From the NCBI GenBank assembly GCA_016278585.1, contig JADQBO010000116.1, positions 1 to 7,401 on the forward strand: a stretch of 7,401 nucleotides of DNA, given 5' to 3'. A program made the position numbers and the translations under genes. The stretch's first letter is position 1. Each line of letters begins with the position of its first letter. This document shows, one piece after another, positions 1-5,064 of this stretch. This stretch comes from Desulfosporosinus sp. GTDB taxonomy: Bacteria; Bacillota; Desulfitobacteriia; Desulfitobacteriales; Desulfitobacteriaceae. Below the pieces are notes generated by a model. The model did not search any database. It was not told the DNA's origin and saw nothing but the letters and a program-made list of their open reading frames with translations.

Positions 1-728
1 AGATGTTCGGTACTGCCGGTAAAGAGGATTCCGCCGGGACGTAGGGCGTCTGTGAATTTTTTATAGAGCATTTCCTTAGCTTCTTCTGTGAAATAAATGA
101 CGACGTTGCGGCAGGCTATAAAATCAAAGCTGGTTTGGAAACGATCGGTTAACAGGTTTTGGTGCTGAAACGTGACTTGTCGTTTCACCGAATCTTTAAT
201 TTGATACCCATGGTCAGATGGGGTAAAATATTTTTGCAAGAATTCTGGTGGAGTGCTTGCAAAATCATTTTGTTTGTAAATGCCGTCTTTAGCTTGCCGC
301 AGCACATTGACATCAATATCCGTACCCAGTATGCTAAACTTGCCACTTGAGAAATACTCCATCATTGTTACGGCTAATGAGTAAGGTTCCTGACCGCCTG
401 AACATCCTGCACTCCAGAGTTTCAGTGGAGTTTTGCTTTGGAGGAGCAGGGGGAAAATCGTTTCTCGGAGGGTTTTCCATTGGTTGGCATCCCGGAAGAA
501 TTGAGAGACGTTAATCGTTAAATGTTTGAAGAAGGCATCATATAAGACAGGGTCAACGTTGAGTGCTTTTAAAAACTCAGGATAGGTTGGGTGCCCGTGA
601 GAGTTCATAAAGCTAAGGATTCGACGTTGCATTTGGTTTTGCTTATAAAACTTAAGGTCTAAACCACTTTTGGGGTGGAACCCTTTAACAAAGTCTTCGT
701 AAGTATTAGATATTGATGCGTAGGACAA
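1..728 (-). CDS. cheR: Chemotaxis protein methyltransferase CheR, partial (C-terminal end beyond window)
   Basis: Transfers methyl groups from S-adenosylmethionine to glutamates of chemoreceptors, setting adaptation in chemotaxis; it acts in the cytoplasm at receptor arrays. About 242 codons are visible. The N-terminal helical domain (residues ~10-70) is followed by TINVSQFFRD (71-80), the CheR 'T-N-x-x-x-FFR' signature. The SAM-binding loop is LWSAGCSGGQEPYSLA (104-119), followed by GTDID (135-139), FDFIACRNVVIYF (201-213) and GGILFTGSTEH (232-242), all in family order. Family members are near 260 residues, so only some 15-25 residues should be missing. The start is taken as TTG at 728-726, because GAGGTG at 742-737 sits 8 bases upstream and an in-frame stop lies just beyond at 770-768. 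No ATG fits before residue 33, which would cut into the N-terminal domain. A possible promoter and a hairpin lie upstream. Confidence 0.93.
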   Translation of the reverse strand, partial: MSYASISNTYEDFVKGFHPKSGLDLKFYKQNQMQRRILSFMNSHGHPTYPEFLKALNVDPVLYDAFFKHLTINVSQFFRDANQWKTLRETIFPLLLQSKTPLKLWSAGCSGGQEPYSLAVTMMEYFSSGKFSILGTDIDVNVLRQAKDGIYKQNDFASTPPEFLQKYFTPSDHGYQIKDSVKRQVTFQHQNLLTDRFQTSFDFIACRNVVIYFTEEAKEMLYKKFTDALRPGGILFTGSTEH

Positions 729-755
729 AGGGGTTACACCTCTTTCGTTATTAGT

Positions 756-783
756 GTCTCGTTTAACTCAAGTTGAACGAGAC
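756..783 (-). promoter_or_regulatory. Inverted repeat / hairpin in cheR leader
   Basis: GTCTCGTTTAACT and AGTTGAACGAGAC flank a CA centre: 12 of 13 pairs are Watson-Crick and the other is a G-U wobble on one strand. It lies between the putative cheR promoter and the cheR Shine-Dalgarno site, so it would be in the mRNA leader. No T-run follows on either strand, so it does not look like a standard intrinsic terminator. It could be an operator palindrome or an mRNA structure affecting cheR. Confidence 0.5.
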
Positions 784-794
784 AGGAGATTATG

Positions 795-822
795 GTTATC
801 GAAGCAGAGTAGGAGATTTCAA
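795..822 (-). promoter_or_regulatory. Putative cheR promoter (SigD-like, overlapping a SigA-like match)
   Basis: On the minus strand, TGAA (821-818), 14 bases, then TTCGATAA (803-796) resembles the flagellar SigD consensus TAAA-N15-GCCGATAA at 9 of 12 positions. The same bases can be read as a SigA site: TTGAAA (822-817), a 16-base spacer, then GATAAC (800-795). Either would start transcription near 788, about 60 bases before the cheR TTG. A SigD role would fit a chemotaxis gene, but the match is moderate and rests on visual comparison only. Confidence 0.35.
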
Positions 823-854
823 ATTTTGAAGTGGGAGTCTCATAATTGGATACA

Positions 855-1292
855 TTAGGCGAAAAGATCGACGATTAACCCACGAATTTGGTCAATCTTG
901 GTTAAAACTTCGAGAGGTTTGGCTTGCTGATCTAAAAGCTGTTTTCCAAGTTCGTCTAATGCTTGATCGATTTTCCCAATTCGGGCCATGACTTTAGGGC
1001 GACCTTGATAATCCCAGGAGGTATCCTCCTGCATTTGCCGACTTTGGCCAAAGGTTGAGCGAAGGAAGGATTTAATCATATCACGGAAATCTCTTAGATC
1101 ACCGATTGAGAGGGAATGAGCTAATTTTTTTCCTTGTGTTTCAAGTCGACCGAGAAAGGCCTGAAGTTCCATGCGTTGAATTTTTTGGGTTTGAGTTAAG
1201 ACACCACTAAAATTACTAGTGCGCTCCAAGGAAGTTTGAGAATCAAGATTGGGAGTCGGGGTTTGATGTGAGGGATTGATGCGTAAAGACAT
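855..1292 (-). CDS. YaaR family protein (DUF327)
   Basis: A 145-residue protein of the YaaR/DUF327 family, small cytoplasmic proteins of uncertain function often found among flagellar genes in Clostridia. Recognisable parts are a polar N-terminal tail (~1-30), then GKKLAHSLSIGDLRDFRDMI (residues 55-74), then WDYQGRPKVMARIGKIDQAL (93-112), the DUF327 core, and a helical C terminus. No signal peptide or membrane segment is visible. An ATG two codons upstream (1298) is possible. ATG at 1292 is preferred because the Shine-Dalgarno AAGAGGAGA (1307-1299) abuts the first ATG but leaves 7 bases from GGAG to the second. The gene has the same strand as cheR, 126 bp upstream of it, and diverges from the M28 peptidase gene with only 30 bp between starts. 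Family assignment is from recognition; the role in motility is inferred from context. Confidence 0.82.
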   Translation of the reverse strand: MSLRINPSHQTPTPNLDSQTSLERTSNFSGVLTQTQKIQRMELQAFLGRLETQGKKLAHSLSIGDLRDFRDMIKSFLRSTFGQSRQMQEDTSWDYQGRPKVMARIGKIDQALDELGKQLLDQQAKPLEVLTKIDQIRGLIVDLFA

Positions 1293-1298
1293 AGTCAT

Positions 1299-1306
1299 TC
1301 TCCTCT
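1299..1306 (-). promoter_or_regulatory. Ribosome binding site deciding the yaaR start
   Basis: AGAGGAGA on the minus strand. It ends directly at the first ATG (1298), which is too close. From GGAG (1303-1300) there are 7 bases to the ATG at 1292, favouring the shorter protein. Confidence 0.6.
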
Positions 1307-1322
1307 TTAGAAAGGATTAATC

Positions 1323-2357
1323 ATGCAGACGCGCAGAGTATTTTTAAAAACATTATTGGGGCTTGGAGCGTTCATGTTACCATGGAGTTTTTTGCCGAAT
1401 CGTTTTAGAGAGACTATAAAAACTGAGCTAGGCCGTCCGCCCGTTGAATTGTTGCTACCCCCTGTGACTAAACCCACTAGAGAGGTTGACTTAGAAAGCC
1501 TAAATCGTACGGCTATGGATGATATCTACGTATTAACTGCTCCAGAGATGCAAGGACGAAGAGCGGGGTCTATAGGGGAGACTAGAGCTGCAGAGTATTT
1601 AGCCACCCAATTAAGCATGCTAGGGTTACGCCCAATGGGGGATCCTATATCAGGCTTTATTCAGGCGTTTACGATTCCTCCAGTGGTGGAAACCAGGGTC
1701 AATGGCCGACTAACCTTTAAACCTGGCAAAAATACGACGTTAAGATCGCCGAGTGTCAATCTAATAGGGGGTCTGATGGGTGAAAAAACTCAGGAAATTA
1801 TTCTTCTATCCGCGCATTACGACCACCTGGGAGTTTTCGAAGGACAAGTTTACCCGGGGGCCAATGATAACGCTTCAGGAGTAGGCTGTATATTAGACGT
1901 CATGCGGCGAATCCTCCGGGAAGGGAACGTGCCAAAGCGCACGATTGTGATTGCTTTTTGGAGTGCTGAAGAGATGGGATTTGTAGGGTCTCAGGCCTTT
2001 GTCCACTCTTCGACCTTTCCCCTTGACCAGATAAAGGCAGTTCTGAACGCTGATACGGTTGGAAATGGAATGATAGGAAACTTTGCCCTTTGGGCGGATG
2101 GGGAAAATAGCGCAGTTAAGGCGATTCGTCAAGCAGCATCTGATTGTGGAGCAAGTGCGTTATTAACCCCTTTTGCAGGTCATAACAGTGACTCGGTCAG
2201 TTTTGCCTCGGCACATATTCCAGCAGTAACTCTCATGGCCCGGGATTGGCTGTATAAAAATCATAGTCCAGAAGACACGATTGCGCTGTTAAAGCCAGAG
2301 CAGATTAGTTTGGCTTCTGAGATGATGTATAGGGCAGTTCGAATGCTTGCCTTTTAA
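1323..2357 (+). CDS. M28 family zinc aminopeptidase with twin-arginine signal
   Basis: A 344-residue metallopeptidase of the M28 (aminopeptidase Y/S-like) family. The N terminus TRRVFLK (3-9), followed by a hydrophobic stretch to ~24, matches the twin-arginine RRxFLK motif, so export of the folded enzyme is likely. No clear A-x-A cleavage site follows, so it may stay membrane-anchored. All five expected metal ligands are identifiable: H165 (SAHYDHLG), bridging D182 (GANDNASG), E217 next to the likely general base E216 (WSAEEMGF), D244 (LNADTVG) and H314 (NHSPEDT). The enzyme therefore looks active; the substrate is unknown but should be N-terminal residues of peptides outside the cytoplasm. 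The start ATG has AAAGGA (1311-1316) 6 bases upstream. The gene is opposite in strand to both neighbours, starts 30 bp from yaaR, and overlaps the motB stop. No convincing promoter was found; it must lie within the 5' end of yaaR. Confidence 0.88.
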   Translation: MQTRRVFLKTLLGLGAFMLPWSFLPNRFRETIKTELGRPPVELLLPPVTKPTREVDLESLNRTAMDDIYVLTAPEMQGRRAGSIGETRAAEYLATQLSMLGLRPMGDPISGFIQAFTIPPVVETRVNGRLTFKPGKNTTLRSPSVNLIGGLMGEKTQEIILLSAHYDHLGVFEGQVYPGANDNASGVGCILDVMRRILREGNVPKRTIVIAFWSAEEMGFVGSQAFVHSSTFPLDQIKAVLNADTVGNGMIGNFALWADGENSAVKAIRQAASDCGASALLTPFAGHNSDSVSFASAHIPAVTLMARDWLYKNHSPEDTIALLKPEQISLASEMMYRAVRMLAF

Positions 2358-3199
2358 GGCGTTTGCATATTAGGCTCAGTGACGTCATATTTGGAGCGCA
2401 GAATGATTAGGTCAATCCGGCGGTTTTTACCTTGCCCAGTGACATTGTCATTGGAAGCGATGGGTCTAAATTCCCCGTAACCTGCTGCTGAGAGTCGGCT
2501 CGGATTAATTCCTTCGCTCTGTAAGATTTGTACGACATTGGTGGAACGAATCACGGACAGTTCCCAATTACTAGGGAATTGGGCGGTGTGGATCGGCAGA
2601 TTGTCCGTATGCCCTTCAACCCTGATTTGGTTGGGTGCTGAGGCAAGGACCGTGGTGATGTTGCGAAGAACTTCATGGGCTCTAGTGTCAATATTAGCTG
2701 AGCCGCTTTCAAAAAGTAACGTTTCCTGAATGCTGACGACTAGACCACGCTCTTCCATGGAAGATACCAGCTTTGTCTGAATTCCGTTGTCTGCTGCAAA
2801 CTTGTCAAGTTTAGCCTTAATCCCTATGATACTCATGTTTTCGGCATCCGTATTTCCCAGGCCTGAGTTGTTAGTTTCTTCGTTCGCAGCGGGATCTGTA
2901 TTAGATGTGTTATTAGGATCTGTTCCCTTTCCGGGAACAGTGGTAGTAGTGGAGGGGGTGCCGGTCTGAAAAAGAGACGGTCCGACAGGGCTCGTAGACA
3001 TCTCGATTTTCGCGGGAGTGCCTCCGCCAAGCGCCTTGTTAAGTGATTCGGCAACCGCTTGGAATCGTTCGGCATCCACTTTGCTCATAGAATAAAGGAC
3101 GACAAAGAAAATCATGAGTAGAGTAATAAGGTCAGCATAGGTGAGAAGCCAACGTTCGGAATTTTCCTTTTCTGCTTCATGTTCGCGTTTTCTACTCAT
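2354..3199 (-). CDS. motB: Flagellar motor stator protein MotB
   Basis: A 281-residue stator subunit that anchors the MotA/MotB proton channel to peptidoglycan. A basic/acidic cytoplasmic tail (1-16) leads into the single membrane helix (~17-38, WLLTYADLITLLMIFF), containing the essential proton-carrying aspartate D23. Residues ~60-122 form a low-complexity linker rich in Thr, Asn, Pro and Gly. The C-terminal OmpA/MotB peptidoglycan-binding domain (~150-270) shows FESGSANI (163-170), VEGHTDNLPI (194-203), NWELSVIRS (211-219) and GKNRRIDLIILRS (257-269). YADLITLL favours the proton-type MotB over a sodium-type PomB/MotS, but this is not certain. The start ATG at 3199 overlaps the motA stop in ATGA, implying translational coupling and a 1:1 operon. 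Its stop overlaps that of the convergent peptidase gene, so no dedicated terminator lies between them. Confidence 0.95.
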   Translation of the reverse strand: MSRKREHEAEKENSERWLLTYADLITLLMIFFVVLYSMSKVDAERFQAVAESLNKALGGGTPAKIEMSTSPVGPSLFQTGTPSTTTTVPGKGTDPNNTSNTDPAANEETNNSGLGNTDAENMSIIGIKAKLDKFAADNGIQTKLVSSMEERGLVVSIQETLLFESGSANIDTRAHEVLRNITTVLASAPNQIRVEGHTDNLPIHTAQFPSNWELSVIRSTNVVQILQSEGINPSRLSAAGYGEFRPIASNDNVTGQGKNRRIDLIILRSKYDVTEPNMQTP

Positions 3200-3996
3200 C
3201 GGTTTTCACTCAGACTGGCTTTGCCGGGTAGGGCTTTTTCCTCGGAAGGCAGTAAACTGCCAACATGAGTTTTAAGTTTTTCTTTCAGGATTGAAGGATT
3301 TTCACCCGCTTGAATCGAGAGGATTCCGTCTAAAACCATTTCCATGGCCGACACTTCTGCCTTGTCCTTCATTTTTAGTTTTGTGGCAAGGGGCAGCCAT
3401 AGAAGGTTTGCAGAAGCGACCCCGTAAAGGGTGGCAATAAAAGCAGCGGCGATGGAATGAGAGAGCGCTTCTGGATCAGATAAATTACCTAACACCATGA
3501 CAAGGCCCATTACCGTCCCCACAATTCCCATGGTTGGACTATACCCTCCTGCGGCTTCAAACACAGAAATTCCAACCTTATGGCGTTTCTCAAGGATCAC
3601 GATCTTTGAGTCTAGGATCTCCCGAGTGATTTCCGGATCGGTTCCATCAATGACAAGCTGCATTCCTTGACGAGTAAATTGATCAGTCACGGTTTCAAGT
3701 TCTTGTTCCAGACTAAGTAGTCCTTCTCGCCGTGCTTTTTCGGCAAAGCGCACTAAGGTTTCGTAAGCCTCCGCGGTACCAAATGATTGGGCAGTAAAGG
3801 CAAGTTTAAACCATTTAGGAAGGTTCTTGAGATCAGAGAGGGGAAAACTAACTAAAACGGCTCCGGCAGTTCCCCCAAAAACAATCAGGGCTGCGGATAG
3901 CCCACCAAGGGAACTGACCGTTCCCCCTTCTAAAATATAGCCGATGATAATTAAACCGAATCCTATGATAATACCAATAATCGTGGATAAATCCAT
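3196..3996 (-). CDS. motA: Flagellar motor stator protein MotA
   Basis: A 266-residue polytopic membrane protein that forms the stator with MotB and drives rotor torque through its cytoplasmic loop. Four membrane helices are visible: ~2-22 (DLSTIIGIIIGFGLIIIGYI), ~32-52, ~142-170 and ~180-204. Two conserved prolines are present, P154 (GYSPTMGIVG) and P202 (LWLPLATKL). The cytoplasmic loop has the conserved charged stretch AEKARREGLLSLEQELE (85-101). ATG at 3996 is chosen because it begins at the first helix, as in other MotA proteins. The frame stays open upstream to a TTG at 4098, but that TTG lies inside or before the likely promoter. The chosen ATG has only a weak Shine-Dalgarno nearby; a strong one lies ~56 bases upstream with no usual start after it. 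Length matches the family (~265-295). Confidence 0.94.
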   Translation of the reverse strand: MDLSTIIGIIIGFGLIIIGYILEGGTVSSLGGLSAALIVFGGTAGAVLVSFPLSDLKNLPKWFKLAFTAQSFGTAEAYETLVRFAEKARREGLLSLEQELETVTDQFTRQGMQLVIDGTDPEITREILDSKIVILEKRHKVGISVFEAAGGYSPTMGIVGTVMGLVMVLGNLSDPEALSHSIAAAFIATLYGVASANLLWLPLATKLKMKDKAEVSAMEMVLDGILSIQAGENPSILKEKLKTHVGSLLPSEEKALPGKASLSENR

Positions 3997-4051
3997 GTTT
4001 GATGTTGCCAACAGCCCCTGTATACTCGGTTTGTCAGAAGGGATGTGGCGT

Positions 4052-4060
4052 ACCTCCCTT
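4052..4060 (-). promoter_or_regulatory. Strong Shine-Dalgarno-like sequence in motA leader, no start codon at usual distance
   Basis: AAGGGAGGT on the minus strand is close to an ideal ribosome binding site, but the bases that follow contain no ATG, GTG or TTG within 5-12 positions. The only in-frame candidate at that distance is ATC. The AAGGGA part can pair with TCCCTT 11 bases downstream (4043-4038), so the site may be masked in the mRNA. Whether it serves motA is unclear. Confidence 0.45.
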
Positions 4061-4088
4061 GCGATTTTTATGGACACCTTTCTTTTTT

Positions 4089-4116
4089 GTATCGTCAAAT
4101 ATTAGGTTGAACTTTA
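4089..4116 (-). promoter_or_regulatory. Putative SigD (sigma-28) promoter of motAB
   Basis: On the minus strand, CTAAA (TAAA at 4116-4113), a 16-base spacer, then GACGATAC (4096-4089) matches the flagellar consensus TAAA-N14-16-GCCGATAT at 10 of 12 positions. Transcription would begin near 4083 and give a leader of about 87 bases before the motA ATG. This is the best promoter match in the window and fits stator genes as late flagellar genes. Confidence 0.6.
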
Positions 4117-4131
4117 GCCCCTATATTTGAC
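4094..4131. repeat. Inverted repeat straddling the motA promoter
   Basis: Left arm GTCAAATATTAGG (4094-4106) and right arm CCTATATTTGAC (4120-4131) are complementary over 12 pairs with one unpaired T, separated by 13 bases. The left arm overlaps the putative motA -10 element and the spacer holds the -35 TAAA. It would be a plausible binding site for a dimeric regulator; no particular regulator can be named. Confidence 0.6.
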
Positions 4132-4215
4132 ACTTATTATACAGGAAAAGTGGAAGTGCAGCTATAATTCTTGCTTTCCCCTGAAATTATTTCATAGGTA
4201 AAGAAAAAGTTTCTC

Positions 4216-4243
4216 TTTAGTTTTGGCGGGTGATCTTCGATAT
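4216..4243 (+). promoter_or_regulatory. Putative SigD-like promoter of flgM operon
   Basis: TTCGATAT (4236-4243) matches the SigD -10 consensus GCCGATAT at 6 of 8 positions and lies 33 bases before the flgM start. The -35 region at the right distance (TTTA or TTAG, 4216-4220) is poor. The core CTTCGATA is identical to that of the putative cheR promoter. An overlapping TATAAA (4241-4246) could instead serve SigA, again without a good -35. Confidence 0.33.
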
Positions 4244-4276
4244 AAACATAAGAGTATGTATTTTGGAGTGAGAGAT

Positions 4277-4549
4277 ATGAAAATAGATGGGACATTCTTG
4301 TCTCAGGTTGGGAGCGTTCAGGCGACCAATCGGGTGAATCAAGTTCACAAAAAAACCGCAGTTTCTGAAGGGGATAAAGTCGCTGTCTCAGACAAAGGGC
4401 AAGTTTATCAGGCCCTGCTTCAGAAAGTTAAAGAAATTCCGTCTGTCCGTGAAGAACGAGTAAGGACTCTCACAGAACAGATTGACCGGGGAGAGTTTCA
4501 AATTAACGGACAGAAAATTGCGGAAAAGCTATTTTCGCCTGATTTTTAA
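4277..4549 (+). CDS. flgM: Negative regulator of flagellin synthesis FlgM (anti-sigma-28)
   Basis: A 90-residue anti-sigma factor that binds SigD/sigma-28 and holds late flagellar transcription until the hook-basal body is finished. The N terminus MKIDG leads into a polar, probably disordered half (~1-40). The C-terminal sigma-binding helices follow, with VSDKGQVYQALLQKVKEIP (37-55) and VREERVRTLTEQI (57-69), then GEFQINGQKIAEKL (72-85), the typical FlgM ending. ATG at 4277 is preferred over an upstream in-frame start at 4223, because GGAG (4265-4268) lies 8 bases before it, MKI(D/N) is the usual FlgM beginning, and the upstream start would precede the likely promoter. It is the first gene of flgM-flgN-flgK-flgL; the gap to flgN is 26 bp. 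The B. subtilis operon has yvyF before flgM; here motAB, reading the other way, takes that place. Confidence 0.9.
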   Translation: MKIDGTFLSQVGSVQATNRVNQVHKKTAVSEGDKVAVSDKGQVYQALLQKVKEIPSVREERVRTLTEQIDRGEFQINGQKIAEKLFSPDF

Positions 4550-4575
4550 ACAATTTTAATGAGGGGGAAAATTCC

Positions 4576-5061
4576 GTGTCTGAAGTACTCCAAAACTTAG
4601 AGGATAACCTAAAAAGACAGGTCGCCCTCTATGACGAACTTTATACCCTGGGAGGGTATAAACAAAAAGCCTTAATTAAGAACAACCTTCAAGAGATTGA
4701 CAGCATAACGGTTCGTGAAGAAAAACTCTTGATTGAGGCGGGTCTGCTTGAGAAGGAACGACTCTTATGGGCTGAACAAATCGGGCATGATCTTGGGAAA
4801 ATACCAGAAGACCTGACCTTAGCGGAACTAGCAGAGCATTATCCTAATTTACAGGGTGTGCGTCGTGAGCTGGACCGGGTTGTAGTGTCTTTACAAGAAA
4901 TCCATGAGATTAACACTCAACTTCTGGAACAGGCTATGAAGGTATTAGAATTTACCGTTGGCATGATGACTCATCAGGAAAAAAATACTTACCAACATCC
5001 AACAAATCTTAAAGAGAATAAAGCAAATCCAAAACTTCATCTTCTAGATCGGAGGATTTAA
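4576..5061 (+). CDS. flgN: Flagellar export chaperone FlgN
   Basis: A 161-residue, mainly helical protein that as FlgN keeps FlgK and FlgL export-ready in the cytoplasm. Heptad-like helices cover ~1-30 and ~40-70 (VREEKLLIEAGLLEKERLLW), and a C-terminal helix ~95-130 carries INTQLLEQAMKVLEF (112-126), typical of Firmicutes FlgN. The last ~25 residues are polar and probably flexible. The start is GTG at 4576, with GAGGGGG (4561-4567) 8 bases upstream; no earlier in-frame start has such a site. It sits directly before its expected client genes flgK and flgL. Sequence identity in this family is low, so position and the C-terminal helix weigh heavily in the call. Confidence 0.87.
   Translation: MSEVLQNLEDNLKRQVALYDELYTLGGYKQKALIKNNLQEIDSITVREEKLLIEAGLLEKERLLWAEQIGHDLGKIPEDLTLAELAEHYPNLQGVRRELDRVVVSLQEIHEINTQLLEQAMKVLEFTVGMMTHQEKNTYQHPTNLKENKANPKLHLLDRRI
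5051..5055 (+). promoter_or_regulatory. flgK ribosome binding site inside the flgN end
   Basis: GGAGG lies within the last codons of flgN, 9 bases before the flgK ATG at 5065; only 3 bases separate the flgN stop from flgK. Ribosomes finishing flgN therefore uncover the flgK site, suggesting coupled synthesis of chaperone and client. Confidence 0.7.
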
Positions 5062-5064
5062 GAT

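Noticed and set aside
159..350. Open frame of 63 codons on the plus strand
   Set aside because: It lies opposite cheR, whose motifs are clear; no Shine-Dalgarno or family resemblance.
784..812. AGGAG followed by a six-codon ATG frame on the plus strand
   Set aside because: Spacing is only 3 bases, and no plus-strand gene follows to be controlled by a leader peptide.
1893..2132. Minus-strand open frame inside the M28 gene
   Set aside because: Shadow of the peptidase coding sequence; no recognisable domain.
2179..2202. Possible loss of a catalytic histidine in the M28 enzyme (SDS where many relatives have SDH)
   Set aside because: The final metal-binding histidine of M28 enzymes lies in the later H-S/T-x-x-D-T type motif, which is intact here (H314).
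2538..3075. Three open frames overlapping motB in other frames
   Set aside because: motB is well supported across its length; these have no family features and no ribosome binding sites.
4136..4168. Perfect TATAAT on the minus strand (4141-4136) and on the plus strand (4163-4168)
   Set aside because: Neither has a recognisable -35 at 16-18 bases nor an extended -10; kept only as weak alternative SigA sites in an AT-rich region.
4107..4179. Riboswitch in the motA-flgM region
   Set aside because: I looked for cyclic-di-GMP (GEMM) type conserved segments on both strands and saw none; only short dyads are present.
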